A DNA stretch of 64,000 bases, taken from Skeletonema tropicum (taxonomy: Eukaryota > Bacillariophyta > Thalassiosirophyceae > Thalassiosirales > Thalassiosiraceae). The stretch spans positions 3,658,001-3,722,000 of the forward strand of contig CM074129.1 of assembly GCA_037178625.1 (NCBI GenBank), written 5' to 3'. How positions within the stretch are numbered: position 1 is the first letter of the stretch; every line of letters begins with the position of its first letter. The translations under genes and the position numbers were made by a program. Shown in pieces: positions 41,511-49,778 of this stretch. The notes beneath the pieces are model-generated. The model had not been told where the DNA came from, did not search any database, and worked only from the letters and a program-made list of their open reading frames with translations.

Positions 41511-43427
41511 ATGAGCAGCGACTCGCTGAAAAGCTTTCATTTGGCCTGTTTACAAGATGCAACAGAAACTGAAGAATGCTTCTCATCTGCTCAATCCTCC
41601 ACACCAGTATCCATAAGAAAAACGTCATCTCTTTATATATATCGCTGTCAAGGTCAAATTTGTTGCTGTAAGGATTTAGATACACAAGCATCGATATCAT
41701 TGGCGGTATTGGTGCCACACTCGTTGACTCGAAGCATTCAAAAGATAGCCGACGATCACAAAGAAAACAAAAACTCAGAATCAATGAATCGACTCAAAGA
41801 TGCTGAAATCGAACTGAGAAAATCTATACATCCGAGTCTCTTTCAAGACGAAGGAGATTCTACTACTCAATTATCCGTACGCGAGGTTATTACTTCCACT
41901 AATCTTCCTGCAGACATAATAATCTTGGTTCCAAATAGCGACAATTCTATTCGACACAATGAAATCATTTTTCATTACAGCAACCTTCTGAATCATGACA
42001 CTGTATCGAATGCTCCTTGGTCTGTGATAAAAGCATTTCCAATCAACAACCTCTCAATAAACGCTGAATCCGTAGGCAACCAAACCGCTGCAATCCCCTC
42101 TTGTCCAGTATGTCTAAATCGGATCGATCCAATCAAATTAGGATTACCCAACTTAAAACCACAACACATTTGTTCTAGATGGTGCTCAAGCAATATAGAT
42201 GGCAACGAAACAAATGGGCAGTTACATTCATGCAGAAGCGAAATTCTATTTATACCGTGGGCGCCTCCGTCTTATTGCGTTACGTGCCAAATAATATCTC
42301 AAAAAGATAACTTTGCGGATAATACAATGCAACAATATTCATTGACGGGATCACCGCCGAGACAGGCTGCAGTTGCGTCATCCACGTTTCAAATGCAAGA
42401 TAACAAAGACGATACTGTTTCTTTGATGTGTCATGACTGCGGAATGACCTCAACTTTATGGGTGTGTTTGACGTGCGGATACATTGGCTGCGGAAGATAC
42501 ACTCGCAAACACGCAGCACAACATTACAACGAAGAAAGACACCCCTACTCATTAGAACTTGCTACAGGGCGAATATGGGACTATGATAGCGGAACTTTTG
42601 CACATAGAAAAGACTTGATGGAATGTCCTGTGCTTTCAATGAAGTGGGGAAATACAGATTCTCCAATTCGAACACAAGGGAGTGATTATTCTTCCTCATC
42701 TCTCATTGCATCTTCGTCGATTGGTAGAAGTGATAGCTATCAAGGTAGTTCATCTTTGCCACAAGCTGAGAATCATGTCAGATGGAAGGAAGAAGAAGCT
42801 GCTGGCGAATACAAGTGTGACAGTAATGACGAATTAGCGGCGTCATGTAATAGACAGCATTCTCCGCCGTTAAAATCCAAATCATCTCCACCACCGAAGA
42901 AGTCAACCATGATCAGTCTCGAGTATGAGGCACTCCTTCAAAGCGCTCTCGAAGACCAAGCACAACACTTTGAAGGAGAAATATCTCGCTTACGGGCTGA
43001 ATTTGCCACGAAGCGATTGCAAGATACCCAAATATCAGATAGGGAATCAAGAGAAATCAATGCTTTGAGGGAGGATTGTGAAAGGTTGACATCAGAAGTA
43101 GATAAGCTTTCTTCTACGTTGTTAGATATGCAAACAGAAGAAGCAAAGCATCGTGCGACGTCTCAGAAATTACTACGCGATCAAACAGTATCCAAGGACT
43201 TGCTAGAGAAAATCCGAATGGACACAACAAAAGAACTCGAGTCTTCAAATGAGTTATTTGAAGATCTACAACTGCAGATATCAGATTTGACTGCAAATAT
43301 ACGCATGATGCAACAAATTGCTGTTGATGACGAGCTGAATCAAGCACAAATTTTTGGTACTACTGGTGGTGTGAAGGAGAAGAAGCAACGTGGAAAGAAG
43401 TCACGTCGATCTAATCGGAAGCGTTGA
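41511..43427 (+). CDS. BRAP2-type RING/zf-UBP protein
   Basis: The first ATG is at 41511, giving 638 residues. The order matches BRAP2/IMP E3 ligases: an N-terminal domain (HNEIIFHYSNLLNHDT, APWSVIKAFPINN), a RING-like region starting CPVCLNRID at about residue 198 and ending SYCVTC, a UBP-type zinc finger at about 305-370 (MCHDCGMTSTLWVCLTCGYI, GCGRYTRKHAAQHY, IWDYDSGTFAHR), and a long coiled coil (about 465-610). BRAP2 binds nuclear-localisation signals and damps MAPK signalling by retaining cargo in the cytosol, and is a ubiquitin ligase. The RING is divergent: the middle ligands are HxCxxxCS rather than the usual CxHxxHxxC, so ligase activity is uncertain, while the ubiquitin-binding zf-UBP looks intact. 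The C-terminus is basic (GKKSRRSNRKR). Confidence 0.85.
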   Translation: MSSDSLKSFHLACLQDATETEECFSSAQSSTPVSIRKTSSLYIYRCQGQICCCKDLDTQASISLAVLVPHSLTRSIQKIADDHKENKNSESMNRLKDAEIELRKSIHPSLFQDEGDSTTQLSVREVITSTNLPADIIILVPNSDNSIRHNEIIFHYSNLLNHDTVSNAPWSVIKAFPINNLSINAESVGNQTAAIPSCPVCLNRIDPIKLGLPNLKPQHICSRWCSSNIDGNETNGQLHSCRSEILFIPWAPPSYCVTCQIISQKDNFADNTMQQYSLTGSPPRQAAVASSTFQMQDNKDDTVSLMCHDCGMTSTLWVCLTCGYIGCGRYTRKHAAQHYNEERHPYSLELATGRIWDYDSGTFAHRKDLMECPVLSMKWGNTDSPIRTQGSDYSSSSLIASSSIGRSDSYQGSSSLPQAENHVRWKEEEAAGEYKCDSNDELAASCNRQHSPPLKSKSSPPPKKSTMISLEYEALLQSALEDQAQHFEGEISRLRAEFATKRLQDTQISDRESREINALREDCERLTSEVDKLSSTLLDMQTEEAKHRATSQKLLRDQTVSKDLLEKIRMDTTKELESSNELFEDLQLQISDLTANIRMMQQIAVDDELNQAQIFGTTGGVKEKKQRGKKSRRSNRKR

Positions 43428-43515
43428 TCTTAGAAGTAATAATGCTTGTTATTTCTGCTACTATTATTTTGTATCCTCTTCCTTTTTATTTGTACACGAC
43501 GTTCCCAATCAATAT

Positions 43516-44736
43516 TCATTTTCTTCTCTTCCCAATAAAGCCTACGACAATTCCTGCTAATACTAAGCACGACGAAACAAAGTGCGTATACGTCATTGCC
43601 TTTGGAAAAATCACGTACGACAAAATGACTGTTGCAACTTTTCGAAGTGTCGCCACAGCAACAGCAAATGCCGGCCCCGAGCGCTTGATCAGCTCAGTGT
43701 ACGCTAAAACTGCTGTTCCCAATCCACACCCTACAACTAAATGCAACATTAGAAAATGGGGATGCATCGCCATGAATGTAACTATTGGCAACAGTTGCGA
43801 AGAAAGGATAGTGGAGGCGAAGAGGAGCATGAAGCCAATAGAATTCGTGTTGACCATCAGTGAAGCTGATGATAATCCTTCCTCCTTCTTTGTTGGAGTT
43901 TGATCGTATTGTGAATTGTTGTTGTCTGCATTAGTCGAAGCTAGTAGAGATTTCATTTCAACTTCCTCATCATCGTCTTCATCGCCACTATATTTTCGAT
44001 GTATTGCTTGGGTTCTTCCCGCCGTTGCGCCTTGTTGCATGAGCTGTTCACTAATGTTCGGAACGAATGCATCACAAAAGACACTCCCAATCAACAATGA
44101 GATACCAATCCAATGAGGACCTTGAGTATTAGCGAAGCTTTCATCAGACGTTGCATCTTCCATTATGCTACTATTGGAAGTATCACCCTCTGATTTAGGT
44201 GTCAAACAAAATCCAGCAGCACCGACACATAACAATAACGCAGATCCATAATCCCAAACACCATAATGCTTCCTCTTGATATTCTTATTCCCAGCCTTGA
44301 TAGCTCTAGCATCCATAATGACACCCACTATCATTGTAGGAATTAATTTCGCAGACTTGAACACGACCTTTGTAACATAAGTGACTCCAGAATATCCTAG
44401 GCTCATTGTCGCCAATGCTGTAGCACCGTAGACAACAGCAGATAACTTCACATAGACGAAGAATTGTTTCCATTCTCTTGGAAAATTACTGATTACATCC
44501 CCTCTTGAGCACGTCACTGATAATGTTGCTGGTAATATCACACAGAAACTGAATTGGAATAGTGTGATGGAACTGGTAAGATATTGGAATGAATATGGTG
44601 GCTGGCTGTACACCACATTGATTGATTCCAAGGCAAGTTCATGGAAGACCATAGATATAAAGAAAAGCAGAACGAAGGGTAGCGTGGAGGAAATTGAGCT
44701 ACCATTGCTTGGGTTACGGTGAGCAGAGTTTGTCAT
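43516..44736 (-). CDS. UAA-family nucleotide-sugar or PAPS transporter
   Basis: ATG 44736 (MTNSAHRNPSNGSS) gives 406 residues; the longer frame begins at a GTG. About ten membrane helices follow the SLC35B/UAA pattern: TLPFVLLFFISMVFHELALE, FQYLTSSITLFQFSFCVIL, VYGATALATMSLGYSGVTYV, then the signature YVTKVVFKSAKLIPTMIVG, GSALLLCVGAAGFCL, WIGISLLIGSVFCDAFVPNI, and a C-terminal FVSSCLVLAGIVVGFIGKRRK with a dilysine-like ER/Golgi signal. The KVVFKSAKxIPVM motif is typical of SLC35B2/B3 PAPS transporters and UDP-galactose carriers. A polar acidic loop (about 275-315) is inserted mid-protein. It is probably a Golgi antiporter; PAPS would fit the sulfotransferase further on, but that is inference. 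Confidence 0.8.
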   Translation of the reverse strand: MTNSAHRNPSNGSSISSTLPFVLLFFISMVFHELALESINVVYSQPPYSFQYLTSSITLFQFSFCVILPATLSVTCSRGDVISNFPREWKQFFVYVKLSAVVYGATALATMSLGYSGVTYVTKVVFKSAKLIPTMIVGVIMDARAIKAGNKNIKRKHYGVWDYGSALLLCVGAAGFCLTPKSEGDTSNSSIMEDATSDESFANTQGPHWIGISLLIGSVFCDAFVPNISEQLMQQGATAGRTQAIHRKYSGDEDDDEEVEMKSLLASTNADNNNSQYDQTPTKKEEGLSSASLMVNTNSIGFMLLFASTILSSQLLPIVTFMAMHPHFLMLHLVVGCGLGTAVLAYTELIKRSGPAFAVAVATLRKVATVILSYVIFPKAMTYTHFVSSCLVLAGIVVGFIGKRRK

Positions 44737-45112
44737 TGTTTTCTTTTGATGCTGATATGATGTTGTGTTTGCTATGGATATGTAATCCCCAATATTAATA
44801 ACATTCTTAGATCTCCTCCTCCTCTGTGGCGTCACGTTCGATTAGTCTCCTCTCGCGGAATAGTTGAGTAATACTCCTAACTTGTAGGAGTAGTAAGTAG
44901 GCGGAGGCAGGCAGGGTGCAGCCAGCAAGGAGGGGTGGCCTCAACCTGTCCGCGAAATCGTTACATGTGTAACTGCTGGCTTCCTCGCTGATGACGTAGG
45001 AATTTAATTCCTACGTAAACTTGTACTAGGATCTGTAACATCGGGTTACATGGGTAGGGAGGCTGAACCTCTACGAAAAGTCTAACATGAAATAACCCCA
45101 TTATTAATGAAC
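44737..45112. other. Intergenic with one arm of a repeat pair
   Basis: Contains AGGAGGGGTGGCCTC (44928-44942), inverted at 45848-45862, and AAATCGTTACATGTGTAACT (44955-44974), directly repeated at 45714-45733. AGGAATTTAATTCCT near 44999-45013 is a short palindrome. Confidence 0.5.
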
Positions 45113-45862
45113 TCAACCAATTACATGCAACTTTCCAACTACATCGAGAATCAAATTCTCTCCAATACGCTTTGCAACCTCTTCCTTGTTGTAATCTGCA
45201 TCATATAATTCGACATCTTCATACTCACCAACTTCATTCTTCCGGAGCATTCGAATGTCTACCTTGTATGGCTTTGCTTCTTTCCCCCACTTCTTACTAG
45301 ACGATTGACTTATCATCCACTTGTTGTAATGTTTATCATGAATCACCATGACACGAAATGGTCGTTGCACCGTAGTAGCGTTTGCTCCATTTCCAATCTT
45401 CACGTTTGCAATAATAACAACATCCCTCTCGATGAGAATATCCTCAGCAACTACTTCACCATCTTCATTTGATTTAATACGTTCGGGCGGAGAAGCTATC
45501 CAACGCTGCACCAATGATTTCACTTTCCTTTCTTTGCTTGTAGAACCCATAACATGTTCTGTGCAAGCAAGGCTTGCACTTGCAGTCAGTACACAATCCT
45601 GCAACTCTTCTATTGAAGTGGAAACAATCATACTCCATGGTGAATCTCTCTCTCATGGACACTATTATTTTTATTTGATGGTCGGTGGTGGTGGCTCGGG
45701 AAACTTGTCAGCCAAATCGTTACATGTGTAACTCTCAGATGTCTCGTGGCTGCCACACTATTAGCAAAAATGGTTACAGGAGTAACTGTCCGATGTCTCG
45801 TGGCTGACAACTTGGTTACTTAGCGGAATTAGTATGGTTCTACGTACGAGGCCACCCCTCCT
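44928..45862. repeat. Paired inverted and direct repeats bracketing the 172-aa gene
   Basis: The outer pair is an exact 15-bp inverted repeat (44928-44942 and 45848-45862), with weaker similarity extending outward (CCAGCA/GCTGGC words). The inner pair is an exact 20-bp direct repeat (44955-44974 and 45714-45733), and a related GGTTACAGGAGTAACT lies near 45774. The bracketed segment of about 935 bp holds a single gene. It could be a mobile or duplicated cassette; no target duplication was found. Confidence 0.45.
45113..45631 (-). CDS. Hypothetical 172-residue protein
   Basis: ATG at 45631-45629. The sequence is globular in composition with no membrane segment: IEELQDCVLTASASLACTEH, then basic STSKERKVKSLVQRWI, then strands DILIERDVVIIANVKIG, RPFRVMVIHDKHYNKWMIS and KPYKVDIRMLRKNEVG, ending in a helix EEVAKRIGENLILDVV. 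The run of alternating strands suggests a small beta-barrel or alpha/beta fold, but I do not recognise the family. It lies between matching repeats, which raises the possibility of a recently moved or duplicated gene. Its frame is intact. Confidence 0.55.
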   Translation of the reverse strand: MIVSTSIEELQDCVLTASASLACTEHVMGSTSKERKVKSLVQRWIASPPERIKSNEDGEVVAEDILIERDVVIIANVKIGNGANATTVQRPFRVMVIHDKHYNKWMISQSSSKKWGKEAKPYKVDIRMLRKNEVGEYEDVELYDADYNKEEVAKRIGENLILDVVGKLHVIG

Positions 45863-45937
45863 AGCCAGCAGCCAGGCTGGTGCAAGAGGCAAGAGGGTCA
45901 TAATCTTCCTCGACATAATGACCTACTTACTTATCTA

Positions 45938-46435
45938 CCGTACGATTGCTTTCAAAAGTCGAGCTTGACGTCAATGCTTAGAGTTAGCGGACAACTAAGG
46001 TATCTATGAGATTCTACGAACCATATAAATAACATTGATGCTTTGAAATAGGGTCAACAACCATGTACTTACCGAGTTATGGCTGGTCGTAGGGAGCCAT
46101 TTTTCTCCATGGTTGTGTCGTCTTTTAGATGCCATAATCGGAGGTGAGTCAGGGCAAAAGACTTGGTTTTACCTTGTCTACGTAGGAATAAGTATATAAT
46201 TGCCAGTTAGTGTCACACAGACAAAATAAACTCAACTTTCTCGATTTTGGTAAAGTAGGCTTTGAAAATCACTTTTGAAGTAGAGGAGTGCAAAATTATT
46301 AATTTTGGGCTTCGTCAAGCCACTCTACTCATTCCGACGCGTGGCGTGACGAAAAGAATTTTCTAAAAATTCCTTCTGGAAGCTACAAAAAGTGATTTTC
46401 AAACTTTTGCTCGACTTTTGAAAGCAATCGTACGG
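45938..46435. mobile_element. 498-bp Tc1/mariner-like MITE, TA target duplication
   Basis: CCGTACGATTGCTTTCAAAA (continuing GTCGAGC) at 45938-45964 is exactly inverted at 46409-46435. Both ends are bordered by TA (45936-45937 and 46436-46437), the duplication made by Tc1/mariner elements; counting the TA, 29 of 29 bases match. Inside is a second inverted pair, TTTGAAAATCACTTTTGAAG near 46261 and AAAAAGTGATTTTCAAAC near 46387. There is no coding capacity. It lies 200 bp upstream of the GNAT gene. Confidence 0.8.
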
Positions 46436-46646
46436 TACCTAAGTACTGTGACCTCGATCGACATTTATTATTTGCGGTAGGTTGAAGTGGTTGAAGTGAC
46501 GTGTGACATAGACGATTGTGAATGCCGCTGCGATATTCCTCAAATTCCGCCTGTCTTCGTACGGAAAATGTTCACAAAAAGCTCGGGTTTCCTCCCTCCT
46601 CCCTCGTGCGTGCCTTCTTAAATGATGTGTGCATTAATCGATCACG

Positions 46647-47450
46647 ATGTTGTCGTCGACGTCGCTGCTTGTTCTCTCTACAACATGGTGTTGCCCTGTA
46701 ACCGGCTTCCATACAACATCCTTCTCCTCTCTCCGGCCGATATCTCGTCATGAACATAGCGCTACCGCGGGCGCCACGGACGGCATTATTCCAATCGATG
46801 CAAAAGACTACTCAATAGAAAGAGTGTCGACAAAAGCAAGAGCGCTAGATGTGAGAGTATTCCGAGGATTTAGCATATCTGCAGCAGAGTATATATTGGA
46901 ACAACACGAAATTGGAAATGAAGTATCTGAAACCATGGCAATTGATCATCTCATGAAGAATTACAATGAAAAAGGTCAATATGTAATGAATCACAACAAC
47001 AACAACAATCTACTACAGAATGAGCCAGAAGACTATTTCATAGCTCTTTACAATGGTACCGACACTACATTTGAATTGAGCATGGCTCGACAAAAAGGTC
47101 TTGCTGGATGCGTTCGAACACAGCTGAATCGCAAACCACCACTGAAAGTAGGCCCAAGCTCAGATGGGACACCATCTACATTAGTGTTATCACCCACAAT
47201 CACAATTCCATCATCACATTTGTATGTTGCAAACATGAGAGTTGGAGATAGTATGCGACGGCGTGGGATCGGAATGGCACTGTTAGCATCCATCAAAGAC
47301 TACGTGAGTACTCTAGGTGAGGACGGAAAGGACATACCTTTGGTGCTATCCGTCGACAGTGATAATGTTGGTGCCATTCAACTGTATGAGAAATTCGGGT
47401 TTGAGTATTTGGAGAGGAATAGTGACTGGGGCACCATGATCTTGTTGTAG
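46647..47450 (+). CDS. GNAT-family N-acetyltransferase with organelle-type leader
   Basis: A 267-residue protein with ATG at 46647. The first 40 residues are hydrophobic then Ser/Thr/Arg-rich (MLSSTSLLVLSTTWCCPVTGF HTTSFSSLRPIS), like a diatom plastid bipartite presequence with a VTGF cleavage site in place of the usual AxAF. The C-terminal half has the GNAT acetyl-CoA loop MRVGDSMRRRGIGMALLASI (motif A, RRxGIG), followed by LVLSVDSDNVGAIQLYEKFG (motif B). The substrate is unknown. A region of five asparagines (NNNNN) sits in a loop. The 3' end lies 220 bp from the minus-strand small gene. Confidence 0.8.
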   Translation: MLSSTSLLVLSTTWCCPVTGFHTTSFSSLRPISRHEHSATAGATDGIIPIDAKDYSIERVSTKARALDVRVFRGFSISAAEYILEQHEIGNEVSETMAIDHLMKNYNEKGQYVMNHNNNNNLLQNEPEDYFIALYNGTDTTFELSMARQKGLAGCVRTQLNRKPPLKVGPSSDGTPSTLVLSPTITIPSSHLYVANMRVGDSMRRRGIGMALLASIKDYVSTLGEDGKDIPLVLSVDSDNVGAIQLYEKFGFEYLERNSDWGTMILL

Positions 47451-47670
47451 TAGTAGATACGGATGTTTCAGTTGTGTCTGTAATGCAACATACGAAGAAG
47501 GTGAGATGTAGAATAAGAGATGAAGCGATCATCTCGATGGATGCTCGGTACTGTAGGTTCAGATCGTGTGTAATAGGAGTATACTTGCACAAATCCATCT
47601 CAACTAGAAACGAATAGGAAAGTAAATAAAGCTGACTATCACAAAAAGAATGAAACGAAGCACATGACTT

Positions 47671-48032
47671 TCACTTCTCAGCTTTCAGCTTCAGCTGGCA
47701 CTCTTTCACTATCATCTCCTCCCAACGAATAACCTGCTTGGCATATACTTCTGAGCTGTGTGGTAGAAGATGTACATCTTGTTTGATGCATTGCATTGTT
47801 TGCTGCACAAGCGAATCGATCGAGGCATTGGCAGCGTATTGTTTGTACCTATGGTTACAGCATAGCTACTTAGCTCACACCTCTTCACATCTACAACTTT
47901 TTCTTATCATGCGCGCCAAATTTTTGGCAGTTCATTTTTTTTCGTTTCGTTTCAAGCACACATCTTTTGCTTTTGTACCTCAATTCTGTTGATGAAATCA
48001 CTGTCAATGGGTGGGCAATAAGTGAACACCAT
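47671..48032 (-). CDS. Probable 82-residue two-exon protein, head-to-head with ESCO
   Basis: Exon 1 48032-47979 (ATG at 48032-48030, MVFTYCPPIDSDFINRIE), donor GAG/GTACAA; intron 47978-47866 ending AAGTAG; exon 2 47865-47671 (LCCNHRYKQYAANASIDSLV and on to KECQLKLKAEK-stop). The join is in phase 0. The product is helical with charged heptad-like spacing (EVYAKQVIRWEEMIVKECQL). Two points weaken it: an alternative acceptor 16 bp further on gives another open frame, and the ATG overlaps the ATG of the plus-strand acetyltransferase gene by two bases, so the 5' UTR would lie inside that gene. No family was recognised. Confidence 0.4.
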
Positions 48033-49650
48033 GTCTAATACAAGCAGCAATCGAAAACGTGGTAGCAAGCCATCTATATTGCATTACTTCTCTAAAGCAG
48101 CGCTTCCAAAGCGAACAAAAACGTCTTCAAAATCAATGAGAGGAGATGAACCAAATATGTCGTCTGCAATGACGCCGTTACCTTCATCCGCCACACCGTT
48201 CAATCCTAACCTCCCTCCACCTTCGTCTGATGCCACACCTGCATCTGTTAGCAGTGAAGAATCGTTGGACTCTCCTGGTCTTGGCGAGGTCACTATCGAG
48301 TCATCATCACAACAGCAACAACATGACAAAAAATTAATGTCATCCTCAGCTACACCACCAACTACCTTAAACGATGGTAATGATACACCTCAAACTCCAC
48401 CAACTCCACCGCCCACTCATGAGCTCGAAAATGATGACGTTGAAACGCCTCCTTCTCCTGATTCGCAAGTGTCGTCGACGCCTTGTACGCCTCCAACTCC
48501 GGAAAGTGAACAACCAACTAAAATTCGGAACCGAAAGAGGAGGCAGCCTCAAGATGTCATGACATCGGGTGGCAATGTAGGAGGCATCACTTCCCAAAGT
48601 TTGCTTGAGAGACACGAAAAAGATGATAATGATGAAGACGGATATCAGCTACAGCGTCAGACTACAACAGCAACAAAAACTCCATCTGTTGGTGTTTCTA
48701 GCTTTCACGCCGTCAAGTCATCTACAGCGTCAACTATTAGAACTAGAACAGCATCTATATCCTCATCAAACAAGGTCAACAAACGAAGACGTAGAAACAA
48801 CAACAACAACACGAGGTCTTTGAAATCATTAGCAACGCCCAAACAACCAATCAGTAAAAAGAGCAGAAAGAAGTCAAAAAACCAACAACAACAACTATTC
48901 CTTGATTTTGGTCAATCCTCCTTTGGCAAACGTACCGTCTGCAAAATTTGCGGCATGATGCGTGTCCACGGCGTTACCGAGGATGATATCCAACACGCCA
49001 AGATATGCAAGGATTACAAGGAGGGTGTGACTTGTTTGGGTTGGAAGAATGAACGAAAGGTGGAAGAGTTTGGTCGTCGGAAGAATGATCGGATTTTGGA
49101 AGTGAGAGAGGGTGATGTGTTGCAACATCGAAAGAAGGTGTTGGAAGTGAAACGTATTGTGGATGGTGAACTTGGGTTTGCTGTGTCGTCTGCTGGTGGA
49201 GACAGGCATGGTAATGGCGATGAGGTAGAGGAAGATCCATTGAATGGACTTACATCGTATCTTTACGTCTCCAATAAACGTATTGTCGGTCTCTTGTTGG
49301 TGAAACGTATCCAACGTGCTTATCAAGTGGTTCTACCAAAACGTACCAAGACGAATGACAACAACAACAACAAGGCTTCAAATGACGAAGAAGCATCCAC
49401 ATCATTCTCCATCTCTCGATCACTCAAACCATCCAGAGCACTCCTTGGTATACATCAAATATGGGTCCATTCCTCTCATCGAAACAAGGGTATTGCTTCC
49501 AAATTGGTCACTGCGGCACGTGATCATTTGATCTTTGGTATGATGGTACCTCTGGAACTTGTTGCGTTTAGTAGTCCTACGATGGAGGGGTTGAAGTTTG
49601 CCAAGAGTTATTTGGGTGTGGAGAGGCCATTAGTTTATGATATCAGTTGA
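48031..49650 (+). CDS. ESCO: Sister-chromatid cohesion acetyltransferase (Eco1/ESCO)
   Basis: ATG 48031, 539 residues. The N-terminus has a PIP-box-like PSILHYFSKAALPK (residues 14-27), as in Eco1, which uses such a motif to bind PCNA. A long Ser/Thr/Pro-rich disordered region follows, then the Eco1 C2H2 zinc finger at about 304-327 (CKICGMMRVHGVTEDDIQHA KIC), and the GNAT domain: YLYVSNKRIVGLLLVKRIQR, GIHQIWVHSSHRNKGIASKL (acetyl-CoA loop) and ELVAFSSPTMEGLKFAKSYL. The enzyme acetylates Smc3 in S phase to establish cohesion, in the nucleus. Conserved active-site features (zinc finger, SSP..G..FA) are present. The GNAT domain carries a polar insertion (TNDNNNNKASNDEEAST). No intron is needed. 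Confidence 0.9.
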   Translation: MSNTSSNRKRGSKPSILHYFSKAALPKRTKTSSKSMRGDEPNMSSAMTPLPSSATPFNPNLPPPSSDATPASVSSEESLDSPGLGEVTIESSSQQQQHDKKLMSSSATPPTTLNDGNDTPQTPPTPPPTHELENDDVETPPSPDSQVSSTPCTPPTPESEQPTKIRNRKRRQPQDVMTSGGNVGGITSQSLLERHEKDDNDEDGYQLQRQTTTATKTPSVGVSSFHAVKSSTASTIRTRTASISSSNKVNKRRRRNNNNNTRSLKSLATPKQPISKKSRKKSKNQQQQLFLDFGQSSFGKRTVCKICGMMRVHGVTEDDIQHAKICKDYKEGVTCLGWKNERKVEEFGRRKNDRILEVREGDVLQHRKKVLEVKRIVDGELGFAVSSAGGDRHGNGDEVEEDPLNGLTSYLYVSNKRIVGLLLVKRIQRAYQVVLPKRTKTNDNNNNKASNDEEASTSFSISRSLKPSRALLGIHQIWVHSSHRNKGIASKLVTAARDHLIFGMMVPLELVAFSSPTMEGLKFAKSYLGVERPLVYDIS

Positions 49651-49778
49651 ACCCAAATGCTCAGCTCTTAGCTTGATCACTGTAGATAGTTTTTAATGCG
49701 GTCTATCTTATGCTAGAAAGTGTTATGAACAATTTATGCTATTTCTATATCATCATCTCTTGTGATAGAGCGTCGCGC

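Noticed and set aside
43424..43903. 159-codon plus-strand frame opposite the UAA transporter
   Set aside because: Antisense shadow; the minus strand encodes a complete transporter.
46572..46757. Minus-strand frame near the GNAT start
   Set aside because: Overlaps the GNAT leader in antisense and shows no conserved feature.
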